DNA of 64,000 bases from Rotaria sordida (taxonomy: Eukaryota > Rotifera > Eurotatoria > Philodinida > Philodinidae). The stretch is taken from positions 221,080 to 285,079 of the forward strand of contig CAJNOL010000086.1 in the NCBI GenBank assembly GCA_905250125.1. The letters are read 5' to 3'. Below are positions 1 to 15,000 of the stretch, one piece after another. Every line of letters starts with the position of its first letter. The first letter of the stretch is position 1. A model generated the notes under the pieces. That model saw only the letters and a program-made list of their open reading frames with translations. It ran no database searches and had not been told where the DNA came from. The position numbers and the translations under genes are program-made.

Positions 1-3000
1 TGTTTATCAGATTTTACTGGAATAACTTGTTCAATTCGAATGAATTCATGTTTTAATCAAACTTGTTTAGATAATAATATAATTCATTGTCCACAAGGTT
101 TTACAGATCCTCCAAATTGTATAGGAGATATAAATGAATGTTTATTAGAAAATGAACCATGTAAAAATGGCGGTGAATGTACAAATACAATGGGTAGTTA
201 TTATTGTCAATGTAATGAACATTATCAAGGAAATGATTGTAGTATTCCAATTGATTCATGTATAAGTAATCCATGTATTGCATCAAATTCAATATCATGT
301 ACATCAATCTTAAGTAATGCAAATTCAATTGATTTTAATTGTACATGTCGCGTAGGATTTACTGGTAAGATAAACAAAAAGATAGAATAGAAGAATTATT
401 TTTCTTAAAAACGTGTCGATGAGAGTCTAGATTAATGACTTCAATGTCATAGACAATCATAGCAACAATGGTGCTGAATGACATTAAGAATAAAGCTTAG
501 ACGATTTGACTAAGGATAATAACTAATGATGTATTGAAATGTCATAGTCATCATTTAACCAATACAAAAAATATAAACTAATCAAGTTCTACTTTTCGGA
601 AATAAACAATATCAGTATGTCTCATGAAGGAAGGTCCTTAGTTGCCAGTGCGCTTTTGAGCTGATATTTTAATCAGACGTTTGATTTTGATGAGACTAGA
701 ACAATCTTAAAGTATTTCGAGCCTACGTTCAAGAAGTGTCTTAAGTCATCTCAGGGCTTTATTTAATTGATTCTTATATCGACAAGCTCCAGAATAGATT
801 TCAGCGCGAAGGTGTGGGTGTGGGTGTGTACATTTTAACTAATGACAACAGAAACCATGAAAAGAAATGATCAAAAATAGAACGTCTTTACACCAATTAC
901 AATGGATGAAAAGCGGAGAATCACATTTTGAGAATGAGTAAAGGTGAGTAGTGCTACTTCTGTCATATCTCCTGATATATTGACTGTACGTTCGAAATAT
1001 TTCGAGGCTTCTCTAAACTCATTTGGATCTACTTTCTGTTCAAAATATCAAATCAAAAGCGTTTCAGCAGTTAGAGATCTTCCTTCGTAAGTTTATCGAG
1101 GTACATATCAAGAGAAATTGAATAAAAATCAATAAAGAACGAGTGAATAACTCAACAAACTAAATAAACAGTAGTGCACCAATAAAAATAAAAACTTCTG
1201 TCTTAAATGTAGAGTATTTATATCATTATAATGAAGCTAAAGAAGACATATGAGATTCATATTTTTCCTTTTTTTTTTTTGGTATTTTTTAGGAGCTCAT
1301 TGTGAAATTGAATTAAATCCATGTATGCCTAATCCATGTTTATATGGAACATGTATTGAATTAACACCATCAACATGGTCTTGTATTTGTGAGCCAGGTT
1401 GGACTGGAATCGAATGTGAAGATAATATAAATGAATGTTTATCTAATCCATGTGTAAACGCTGGTACATGTATTGATGATATCAATAAATATAATTGTAA
1501 ATGTTTAACAAGTTTTACGGGTACAAATTGTCAAATCGAAATTAATTCATGTTCAAGTATTCCTTGTCAAAATAATGGTAAATAAACGATTTGAACATGT
1601 ACATTTGTTTTCTTATTAAGTAAATCTTTGTTTTTTTTTATTTTTTATTTTCTAAAGGTACTTGTATAAATAATGTTGAATCATATTCATGTTTATGTCC
1701 AATTGGTTGGACTGGAAACTTTTGTGAAATGAATATAAATGAATGTTTATATCCATTATCATGTCATCCAAATGCAACATGTATTGATTTATCTGGTTCA
1801 TATCAATGTGTATGTCCAACATGGTTAACAGGAGAAAATTGTTTAACAGCTATTGATCAATGTGAAAAATTTCCTTGTTTAAATAATGGTGTTTGTGTAA
1901 ATAATTTTGGAAGTTTACCAACATGTCATTGTCAATCAGGTTTTACGGGTGTTTATTGTGAAGTAAGAAAAATTGATTTCTTTTTTTTTTTTAATGATGA
2001 GAGAAAAAAAAAATATTTAAACGAGGAAAACTTTTATTATATATTTATAGATAAATATTGATGATTGTCAAGCAACACCTTGTTATAATAATGCAACATG
2101 TATTGATCAAATAAATAGTTTTTTATGTTTATGTTCATCAGGTTATACAGGTTTAAGATGTCAAACATTAATAAGTCAATGTAATAGTTTACCCTGTTTA
2201 AATAATGGCATATGTCGAGATTTATATATAAATAATACTGAAGAATATATATGTCTTTGTCCACCAGTTTTTACTGGTCAACAATGTGAACAAATAATAA
2301 ATCCATGTTTAAGTTTTCCTTGTATACATGGAAGTTGTACACCAACATTACCATCATATACATGTCAATGTAATCATGGATATACAGGTCAAAATTGTGA
2401 AACAATGATTGATCAATGTCTATCAAAACCATGTGGATTAAATGGAAATTGTACAAGTTTATCGACAAGATTTAGTTGTTGTTGTGCACCAGGTTATACA
2501 GGATTAGAATGTGAACAATTAATTGATATTTGTATAACAAATCCATGTTCAATTGAAGGTGTTGAACGTTGTATATCAAAAGATATATCATCATTTTATT
2601 GTTTATGTAAACCAGGATATTCTGGTCGATATTGTGAAATAAATGTAAATGAATGTTTATCTCAACCGGTAAATAAGAGAAAAAAAAATACTGAATAATA
2701 ATTTTAAGAAATATTTATTGTTCTTTTTTTAGTGTTTAAATGGCGGAATTTGTATAGATTTTCAAAATAGTTATCAATGTATTTGTCCATTGACTTATAC
2801 GGGTATTAATTGTGAACATTTACAAGATAAATGTATAGGCATTCAATGCTTAAATGGTGGTCAATGTATAAATAATGGAGTAAATTTAACATGTTTATGT
2901 TCAAAAGGATATCATGGAGAAAATTGTGAATTGATTATTGATTATTGTCAATCACAACCTGTAAGAAAAGTTTAATTCAATAATAAATTCAAAAAAAAAA

Positions 3001-6000
3001 CAAAAACTGTTAGGATAATCCCTATGAGATTAAAATGTGAAACACAATGTAGCTGCTCATGCTAATCACAGAGAGAGTTCTTTATACTATCTATTTTGTA
3101 ACACATACATTCGCTATCTTTTTATTTAAGTCTCTTAGAAATACAATAAAGAAGTCAAATGTTTTCCGTAATAGAAGATTCTTCGTTGAAAGAATGATGC
3201 GTGGGGCGTAATAAAAGACTCTGTTTAATTAATTAATTTCTCAGAAAAAAAAATTTGGAACTTTAATTATGATATTTACATCAAAATATGCTGAGTTTTC
3301 AAGACTTTGAGCTGTTCAAGCATATAAAAATTTGGGAAAACGCATTTAAACGTTTTCAGAACGTGAAAACAGTAAAAAAAATTCAAAAAATGGACGTTAA
3401 AACGCATTGTTTTGAAATTCTAGAATAAAAATCCGTCTTAACACTAAAAACTGGAGTTTTTCGCCGTTGTCACGCTCTGAAAATGATAATTTTGCGCAAA
3501 CAAATGCGCTTTTCCAAATTTTTGTCTGCTTAGGCGAAATGGGATACAGTAAAAAACTCGAGATCTACTATTGCGGGACGGAGTTTAGTTTATAGATTAT
3601 AGTAGGATGTTATTCATATAGGGTTCGTGATGATTTTTGACTAAAGTTCAAAAGTACTTTCATCCTCGGAGTCTGTTACAATCCTATTCACCTCGTAATG
3701 ACACTAGATTGGCGTTTGTCAGAGTCTGTGAGGGTTTCAAGTTTTTGCCCTCTATACTTCAACACTCTTATTAGATCGTGTTTTGCAAAATTATTTGTTT
3801 TTTTTTTAGTGCTTAAATGGCGGAATATGTTCAAATACAGAATTAGGACCTCAATGTACATGTTCAAATGGAATTACAGGAATATTCTGTGAGACAATAA
3901 TTGATCAATGTCAATCTGAACCTTGTGAAAATAATGGAATATGTAAATCATTAATTGATAAATATGTTTGTCTTTGTCCGAATGGTTTTATGGGTAAAGA
4001 AGAATGAGAATTAGGTTTTTCTTTTTTCTTTTTGCAACAATCTATTTAAATAATTTAGGAAATCGATGTGAAAATGAAAGAAATGAATGTGAACCAGTAA
4101 ATCCATGTTTAAATTCTGGACGATGTATAGATGGTTTTAATAATTTTTCATGTCTTTGTAATCCAGGTACGATGAAAATCAAAAAGAAGAATCTTTGTTT
4201 ATTTTTTCAAGAAAATTTTATAGGTTTTACGGGTTATTATTGTGAAACTCAAATTGATCGATGTCAATCAAATCCTTGTTTAAATGGAGGTATTTGTCGA
4301 ACATTAATTAATAATTTTAAATGTGATTGTCCACAAGGATATACAGTAAGAAAAAGTTTTTAATATTGATTTTTTTTCTTTAAATACAAATATTTGTAAT
4401 AAAAAAAAAAGGGATCGACTTGTTCATCAATGATTAATCATTGTTCAAGTAATCCATGTTTAAATAATGGTTTATGTATATCATTGATAAATGATTATCG
4501 TTGTGTATGCCTTCAAGATTATATTGGTTTAAATTGTGAAGAAACTTCGAATGAATGTTTATTAAATCCATGCTTACATAATGGAACATGTATAGATCAA
4601 ATTTGGAATTATACATGTGAATGTTCAGATAGTTTTACTGGATCAAATTGTCAGATACAAAAAAATTATTGCGGAAGTTCACCATGTATTAAAGGATTGT
4701 GTGTTAATAAGGTAAAAAGAAAATTTATTTATGTTTTTATATGGAATTGAATTATTTAGATAAATGGATATGATTGTATATGTCCATCATCATCATATAC
4801 AGGAGTTCATTGTGAAATACAAATAAATAAATGTTCATCAAATCCTTGTCTATTCGGTGGGACTTGTATTGATAATATAGATAATTTTATGTGTATTTGT
4901 CCACCATGGTTTTCTGGTTTAACGTGTTCTGAACGAATTGATCCATGTTTAAATGAAATAACTTGCGCAAATAATGGAACTTGTATAACAGATCTTGATA
5001 CAAAACCATTTGGATATCGATGTCAATGTTTACCTGGTTTTAATGGACAAATGTGTGAAATTAATATTGATGATTGTGTACCACAACCATGTAAACATGG
5101 TAGATGTATTGATAAAATTAATGGATTTATTTGTCAATGTTATCAAGGTTATAATGGAATTTTATGTGATGTAAGTTTTGAAAAAAATTTGATTGTTAAA
5201 AATATATGATTGATTTATCTTATTTTTATTAGAATATAATTGATCAATGTAAAAATTCATCATGTCAAAATAATGGTAGTTGTCAATCATTAATTAATAC
5301 TTATCAATGTCATTGTTTATCTGATTATCAAGGAAAGAATTGTGAAGAAAAGATATTAAAACCATGTTTAACAAATTCTTGTTTGTAAGTATATCGTACA
5401 GTAATTGATTTAATTGACGATTGGTTAGTCTGAACAAAAAGAAAATTTTTGCTATTTCAGCAGTTATCTTTGATATCGAACATATGTTTGTCAATATTAA
5501 AGCCTATTGAGTAGGTGCCATATCCGACTGGATCCAGGTCTCACTTAGTTGCATAATCGGACTGGGACTAGAGAGGATTTAACCCTCTACTAACAGTTAA
5601 GTTCTACTTCAAAGAAGGCTTGTACCCCTCTGTACGAACATGATCAGGAGTTCAGCCTTCCGAAAATTTTTTTTCTGGTTAGCCCATTAGTTCGGGTTTG
5701 AAAAATTTCTAATGAGAAGCAGATGCACAAGTGACTGTAAAGAAAGATGTTCTACAAAACTATGTCTATATAAAAACGAAGAAGTTCCTTTGTTTAACTA
5801 TACGTCATCTTAAATTAGAATCATATAAAAATAGAAACCAATATGTTCAGACTTATTGTCTTCGATTTGATTAATTTATTTCTACTTTCATAACTCATAA
5901 TGTCTGCAACATATATCTATTTTCAATCTGATGTTTTGTTTTTTTTTTAGAAATAATGGTACATGTACATTAACATCAGATAATGATTTTCAATGTAAAT

Positions 6001-9000
6001 GTTCATATGGTTATACAGGTAAAAAATGTGAAATAAAAATTAATCCATGTTATTCAAATCCATGTCATTATGGAACATGTCATGAAATTTCAAATGGATT
6101 TTATTATTGTTTATGTTCATCAGGTTATACAGGATTTAATTGTCAAATTGAAATAAATCAATGTGATAGTTTACCTTGTTTACATAATGGCATATGTAAT
6201 AAATTATCATTAAATATGTTTAATTGTACTTGTCCAAATGGATATTCAGGTACACAATGTCAATATGTTGATTATCAATGTTATTCTAGACCCTGCTTAA
6301 ATAATGGTACATGTATAACAAATAAAGATAGTTATCAATGTACATGTCCACGTGGTTTAACAGGTAATCGTTGTGAAATTGATATTAATGAATGTATATC
6401 GATGCCATGTCAAAATAATGGTATTTGTTTACAATCAAAACTTAATCAGTATCAATGTCTTTGTCCAAATGGTAAAAAAAACAAAATATTTTACTTTTTT
6501 AATTTTTTGATTAAATGAAGAGGGGTCGTTGTTAAGCAATGAATCATCTTTCTTCGAAATATTGAGTTTTCTTATTTTTTCGAATAGTCAATTGTCATTC
6601 AAATTAGACCGTTATACTTCACATTTCAGCTGTGCGCGATTCGAGTTCCTTTAATTTGATATATATATATATATATATATATCAAATGAAAGCTCTTTGT
6701 TTCCTCTATCGAATGACATATACAATTGAGCTGTGAAAGCAACAATCTACTTTGAATAATATGTCATTCGACAGGCTTTTCCGATTAACTAGCATATTTA
6801 GAATCAAAATAAAAAGCTACGTTGATCTATGTATGACACTGTTTTTGATAGGAAGCTTGTTCATTCTGACTGAAATCTATCGAATATCTGTCAAAAAAGG
6901 ACAACATTTGGCATTCAAGAACATTGTGTGTTTGATTAAAGTGTTCTGACCACAAATTAATCTCAATGCAATAGTATCATTTTGTAGAGTTTTAAAAAAG
7001 CCTATCGAATGATGTATAGTTCAAAATGGATTGCTGCTTTGAAAGCACAATAGAGAGAAAATTTTGTCATGAGTATCTCCATATTGTACATACAAGCGAA
7101 TAGTATTGAATACAAAAAAAAAGATAAGGACGATATATTGTCATACTCCTTTGTACCATTCGGTAGACGAGAAAGGCAGAGCTTTCATTTGATATATAAT
7201 TCAAAGTAAATGAGCTGAAGAAGCAAGATAAAATTTTCATAGAAACATTCCATTTCATGAATCTATAAAGGAGAGATAATATAGAGTTTTGAGTCAGCTA
7301 CATGCAATCAGAATGGGGTATAGCCATCTAGTTTGAACGACAATTGACTTCTAACATCATAATTAGGCATCGGTGGAACCACCTTTTTTTTGGTCTCGTC
7401 CAGATCCCGATCCTGGTTCCGATCTCAATTAAAATTTTCTGTTGCTTCTGATCCTGATTTCGTTTCTCAGAAATTGATAGTATGAGCATACCTTTTATGT
7501 GCATACATCAAAACTAAACTATCGGTATTCCAGCAAGAGTCACTTCGATAATATCAAAATTTAGGATCTGCAGAACTATGAGTACTATCTTGAGTGGAGA
7601 CCTCCAAGATGACTCCAGTTTCGGTTCAGGACCGAAAAAAAGAAAGATTTTTCAGATCCATAATTTTATCTCAATCATAAATAAAAAGGGTCAATTTATA
7701 GATCATTAGTCAGAACAAAATAATAAGTATGAAAATATGTAGTCTAGTTTTTGAGCAGAAAATATAATGGGATCAGTTTTAGCAAGTTTAAACTTCCGGT
7801 CCCGGTCTCGATTACAGTTTCCATGGAGCTGAGACCACTTTGCAGTTCTGTAGTCATAATATATTAATGGAAAAATAATAAACTGAATTTTGTGAAGGAG
7901 CTGATTTCATTGCTTAACGACTTCCTTCATTTAATAAATTTCAATTTTAATTAAAAAGGTTATACTGGTGTTCATTGTGAAACAAATATTGATCCATGTT
8001 TATCAATGGTTTGTTTAAATAATGGTACATGTATTCGAACAAGTTTATCAACAGGTGTATGTTCATGTTTATTCGGTTATACAGGTTTATCATGTCAAAA
8101 TCAAATAAATACATGTTTAAGTGCACCATGTTTAAATGGTACATGTGTACCATTAATTAATTCATATCAATGTAATTGTTTTCCTGGTTATACTGGTCAA
8201 CGATGTAATACAATAATAAATTATTGCTCATCAAATCCATGCTATAACAATGGTACATGTATAAATCAAGCAACATCATTTGCTTGTCAATGTCCATATG
8301 GTTTTCAAGGTCGTACATGTGTTATACGTATACAATCATGCCAATCATCTCCCTGCTTAAATGGTGGTACCTGTTATGATATTGCACCTGGTTTACATAA
8401 TTGTTTATGTTCAAATTCTTATCATGGAGAATTTTGTCAATTACGTGATTCATTTTGTTTAGATATGCCATGTCAAAATAATGGTATTTGTTTAGATACA
8501 TTAAATGGTTATCAATGTATATGTCAACCAGGTTATAATGGAATAAATTGTACAAATGAAATTCAACCATGTATTTCAAATCCATGCTTAAATAATGGTA
8601 TATGTCGAAATACAAATAATGGTCTTAGTTATCAATGTTTATGTCAAAAAGGTTATGCTGGTTTACAATGTGAATTTGAAATTAATTGGTGTCAATCAAA
8701 TCCATGTCAAAATCAAGGAACATGTATATCACAATTAACATCATTTATTTGTCTTTGTTCATCATTATATACAGGAAGAATTTGTCAAACACCAATAAAT
8801 AATTGTTCATTAACAACATGTAAATATGGTGTACCACTTGTATTAAGTTCAACAAGTTGCTCATGTGTTTGTTCAAATGGTTATACGGGTAATCATTGTG
8901 ATATACCAATTAATCCATGTTTAAATAACTCATATTGTATACGTGGTAATTGTAATTATCTTAGTCCTGGTTTAGCTAATTGTACATGTCCAATTGGTTA

Positions 9001-12000
9001 TAGTGGTCTGCATTGTGATACAAGATTATCAAATGGTGCATGTTCATCATGTCCATGTTTATATGGACAATGTCGAACAATTGATAATTTAAATGATTAT
9101 ATCTGTGATTGTTATCAAGGTTATACAGGTAAACAATGTAATATATCAATAGATTTATGTAAACCATCACCATGTTTATATGGACAATGTTATTTAAATG
9201 ATATAAATGGTTATGATTGTAAATGTTTACCTGGTTCAACAGGTAGAAATTGTTCAATATTAATTGACACATGTAGTTCGAATCCCTGTTTAAATAATGG
9301 TGTTTGTATACAAGGTTTAAATACATATCAATGTGTTTGTCAATCAGGTTATGCTGGTATACATTGTGAAATATTAATTAATCAATGTACATCATTAATA
9401 TGCTTAAATAATGGTACATGTGTTAATCTTCCAACAAAACCACCAAGTGCTAAATGTCAATGTCCATCATTATATACTGGTATTCAATGTCAATATTTAT
9501 ATGCACCATGTACATCACAACCATGTCAAAATTTAGGTACATGTTTATCAGATGAAATATCTTCATATACATGTATATGTCCAAATGGATTTTCAGGTAT
9601 AAATTGTGAATTTAATATACAAGTTTGTGAAAGTAATCCTTGTCAACATGGAGGTAAATGTTCTGAACCAGCACCATATTATTATATATGTCAATGTCCA
9701 TGGCCATATTATGGTATTAATTGTGAATTAATATTTGATCCTTGTTTAAGTTATCCATGTCGAGGACCATCATCAAAATGTATATCAACACCAATGTATC
9801 GAAATTATACTTGTCTTTGTTCATATGGTTTTCAAGGTTCAACATGTTCAATACCAATTGATCCATGTCAATCAATGCCTTGTTATAATCATGGTTCTTG
9901 TATAAGAACAGGTTTATTAACATATGCTTGTTCTTGTCAAATTGGTTATCAAGGAAATAATTGTGAAATTGAAATAAATCCATGTTTTAATTATCCATGT
10001 AGAAATGGTAGAGCAATAAGAACATCATTAATTAATTGCGAATGTCAATGTTCATATCCATATTATGGAAAATTATGTGAAATGAATATTTGTGATGATA
10101 ATCCATGTTTAATTGGACAATGTATATCAAATGGAAATTTTTCTTATACATGTAATTGTCCAGTTGGATTTCAATTTATGATGGGAGTGTATGTTAATCA
10201 TATGAAAAAAAAGAGATTAGATGAGAAATTTTTTGTTTTTTTTAATTTTAGATGTGCAGATATTAATGAATGTAGAACAATTGCAGGTGTTTGTGGAAAT
10301 GGTGGAAGATGTTTGAATACATATGGATCATATTCATGTTTTTGTAAAACAGGTTTTTATGGTAAGAATTGTGAAAATTTTGATCCATGTCGATCGATGC
10401 CATGTATTAACGGTGGAACTTGTCTGTCAAATGAAACTTATCCTTATTGGCATTGCAATTGTCCTACGGCATATACTGGTAAGTATGAAATAATGATCAA
10501 AAATTTTATTTCTTCAATTGAAGGAAGAGTCATACGAAATAAAATAAAATGCACAATGCTAGAAGTTCAGAATGTGAGTGTGTAGGTATGAGTATGATTG
10601 GTTGAATAGGTGAAGAGAGGCACCATCTGACTGACACGCATACTAGAGTCCTGTAGGATAAGACTTTTTGGTACTCTATATCCTATCCTAAGATTTCCAG
10701 ATTTTGACATATGTCAATATGAAGTTTTCTTCATTATGTTTCAGCATGGTTGATTGATTTCTAATGATAATGTAATATAAAATTATCACAGATTTTAAAA
10801 GTTTTTCGTAAGAATAAAATGTTATTAACAATGTCGCCGTTCAATCTTGTCTTCTCTATCAAAACTTAATTTCCCTGTAACATAACGACTGAATTTTTCA
10901 AAATCAGAAAGATATCAGGAATGTCTTTGAGGTTGCATGCCAAAAATTTCTTAGAAATATTAATGATATCCTAGTTCTACTCTAAACAGTTTTTTTTTTT
11001 ATCACTCTTCTCTACTCTAAAGAACTCTGATTCACATGAAGCCTCATTTATACGTTCGATATTAGTATTTTGAGTGAGCTGATGAAGTCGTATATTATAC
11101 AAAAAGAGTTGAAGATTCAGTCGAGAATTAAGCATTAGTTGTTTTTATCTTTCTGAAATATTTCAGGTTCTCATTGTGAAACAATATCACTTGGTTGTTC
11201 ATCAAATCCATGTCGAACAGGAACTTGTACTAATCTTTTAAATGGTGAATATCAATGTTTATGTCCAACAAGTATTACAGGTAGAAATTGTGATATATCA
11301 TTATTACCATGTGATTCAAATCCATGCTTAAATAATGCAACATGTTTAACATTATCATTAACAAATTATACTTGTGTATGTCCAACATTCTATACTGGTT
11401 TAAGATGTTCAGAACAAAGAAATCTTTGTTCGAAAAATTCATGTCAAGGAAATGCAACATGTATTGCTGATTATGATTCAAGAAAAGAAATTTGTGCATG
11501 TTCATCTGGACGTTATGGAACTTTGTAAGTTTAAGATAAGGAAATTATTTTAATTCAATTATTTATTTATTTTATAGTTGTGAATTAACGTCTTCTTGTG
11601 AACCAAATCCATGTATACATGGAACATGTCAAAATAAAAATGAGAATACATTTCAATGCACATGTAAACCTGGATTTACCGGTAAGAAACAAAAAAAAAA
11701 TTCTTAAAATCAGCCGACTTTGAGTTTTGTTTTAATACAAACATGTTCATCAGTAAACTAAGAATATCTATTCAAAATCTTTGTTGAAAACATTTTGTAA
11801 CTATATGTTTACAAAGAAAAAGAAGTTTTGTCCTATCTTATTTTCCGCTAATGTATGATAACAAGCAGTACATAGATTGTTTTAGATAACAGGATGAAAA
11901 AATTGAAAACGAACAAAGTTTTATGAAATATCATTCATATTTGAATATGAAACTGGTGATGGGTCACTAATTTGAATAATTCCATTGACTTCATCCATAG

Positions 12001-15000
12001 GGAACGTTCAGGTGAAAATCGCAATTTTTGATTACTTCCTTTCTCTTGGACGTCCAATTTCGAAAAATGTTTTTGTTCGCATTAAACAACTGATATACTG
12101 TTAATATGCATAATTCATTCGTAGATGATATATCATAGAACTCTGAGAAATTCCTCTTTTTTTTGAAAATGTTGATCAAAACCAATTTAACTTGAAAAAT
12201 ACTTACAAAAAAAATCTTAATAAGTCTCCGAACATTCAGATGCGTCTGATTCAGTGATGAGCGAAACGAAAAATTTGTGTTGTTTTGTGGGGGAGGGGGG
12301 GGGGGGGGTGTTAATGAGCGCGAGACGTCTTACACGATCCACATGACTTCTAATATTATCTCTCTTAGAGATTCATTACTTTTTTAAATTCACTAATATT
12401 TCATCTTTTCTGAACGATTATGTGTTCGTCAATTGTGTTGTTTACGAAAAGAAAAAGATTAATTTTATTATTAAAATTGTAAAAGCAAATATGGAAGTGA
12501 TCGTTGTTCAATGATTTTTGCATAAAATTTTAGAACACATGAGTTGTAAAAATATAATATTTGACACAAGTTTTATACGACCATAAAAGATATCATTCTC
12601 AATGCAAAAGTGTTGGTCCTGAGGGCATCTTGCCCATATCTAGTCTAATCTCTCCCCTCATTCTGTCTATAAATATTCGGTTTTTGCTGACCCTACCTTC
12701 CCCCTTTTGTTGGATATTTTTTATCAGTGGTAGCATTTTATAAAAGCCTATAAAACGATGATTGTCAGTACTCATGAATATTGTTTATATAGATACGTCA
12801 GAGTTCTGATACCAGCAGTTCACAGAAAGAATGAAAATGGACATCAATCATAAAGATAATTAGAAGTCTACAGTTCAGCTTGTTTTTTGGTGTTTTCTAA
12901 AACAAATTTGTTTTAACAGGCACTCTCTGAGAACTGTTTGAAGATTTATTTGTTAACGCAAAAACAAAATAAAATAGAATTTGTTTTATTTTTACATCTT
13001 ACGTTAAGAGAGAGCTTTTAACATAGATTTTGAATAGATATTCTTAATTTTTTTGAAACATGTTTCAAGCGATGGAAGATGAAGAGATTATTTTTTTTTA
13101 CAAAAACTTATCAATACATGATTAATTCTTTAAACTGATATGTATAATTCACTAAAAATGAAGAATTAAAACTTATTACAATATATTGTTTATTTGATTA
13201 TTGATTCAAATTTCTTTAGGCAAAACATGTGATATATCATTTGATATGTGTGATACAAATCCATGTAAATAATAATTTATAATTAAAAATAAAAAATAAA
13301 GAAAATAAATTAATTATTTTAGGTGTAAATGGTGGAACTTGTTCAAATTTAGGCAATGGATTATATATTTGTACTTGTCCACAAGATTATAGAGGTAATT
13401 ACAATAAAAATATATATTTGATGAAAATTTATCTTGATTTTCTTTTAGGATCTGATTGTAGTATTTCACATTGTACTAAAAATAGTTGCTTCAATGGTGG
13501 TATTTGTTCTATTGAAAATAATTCTCGTCAATGTCGATGTCCATGTGGATTTACTGGTAATGCATTTAAAGAAACTAATCAAGATTTTTTTGTTTGTTTC
13601 GGAAAAATAAAGTTTTTTTTTTTTTTTTTTGTATTAATTAAGGAACACGATGTGAAACTCCATATGATATATGTTCATTAACAATATGTCAAAATAATGG
13701 TACTCGATTTATGAATACAACAAATTGTCAATGTTCATGTTTATGTCCATCAACATTTACTGGTCATCTTTGTCAATTACCAATTATACCAATAAATAGA
13801 ACATATCCAGTACAAATTGTAATTCCAACTAATCGATTAGGAGGTAGAAGATAAAAACAAAAATAAAACTTCAATAGAAAAATTTGATATATTAATTTTT
13901 TAGGATCATCATGGGAAAATATTTTACAATGTATTGATCAAGTTTGGAATAGTTTAAATGTTTTACTTGGTAAATTAGTTTATTTTATTTAATAATAGAT
14001 TTTCTTATAAATTAATTTAGTATGTCCATCACCATATAATCTTGTTACTCCAACATCATTCTATCCATATTGTTATCGAATAAATGAACAAAATTTTCTT
14101 AAAAATCAACGAGAAGCAATAAATGAATGTGAAAAACAACAAACACAATTAGTTTGGTTTCAATCTATTGATGAATTAGAACAACAATTAATACCAGCTT
14201 TATTTTCTCATGGATTAACTCGAGGTTAATTTATTTGATGTTTCTTTTTTTTTACAAATTTGATTTTCCTTTTTTAGATTTTTGGACAAGTGGAATATAT
14301 AATTCAATATTAAATCGATGGCAATGGTTATTAACAAATAATAATACTCGAATTGATATTAATCCATCAATAATAAAACAATATGAAATTAATTCACTTA
14401 ATCAATCACTTTATGTTTCATTTGATCAATCAAAAAATCGACATTTAATTACAAGTTCATCATCAGAAATTTATTCAACTTTATGTAAAATATCAGCAAC
14501 ACGTCGTTTATTAAATAATCAAACACGTTCTATTGATCTTAGTTCATATCAAACAACTTTTATAAATCAGTAAATTTTTATTTGTTTTTCTGCAAAAGTT
14601 CTCATAGTCTAACGGAAAACAACGATCCTCGAATAATCACTCATTATTCCTTAACAATAGAAAAAGGCATTGAGCGGCATTATGAACAAGATTTAAACGG
14701 TTCTAGAATATTTCAAATAGCGCAATGTCTGATATTTGCAGAGTTAAAAAAAAAATTATGCGAGAGAACCCGCGTGATTCGAACCGGATAGAAAAATCGC
14801 GGATATCAACCAACAGTAGAGTGTTTTTCTATCGATCAATTATCCTTAGAAAACAATTGTAGTCTATTGGAGAGATTTTCAATTTACGTATTTCGTATTG
14901 ATATAATGAGTCTAAAGAACATATGTGAGTTCTACATTTCAGCCGCAAAAATATTGCGTTGATTTACTTTTTTAAAATAAAATTTTTCTTTAGAACTGAA

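Noticed and set aside
8322..9983. Long minus-strand frames rich in Asn, Tyr, His, Met
   Set aside because: Antisense shadows of the EGF exon 7959-10188 caused by its biased codon use.
14735..14805. tRNA-like GGTTCGAATCAC box on the minus strand in an EGF intron
   Set aside because: The T-stem does not pair and no acceptor or anticodon stem can be drawn.
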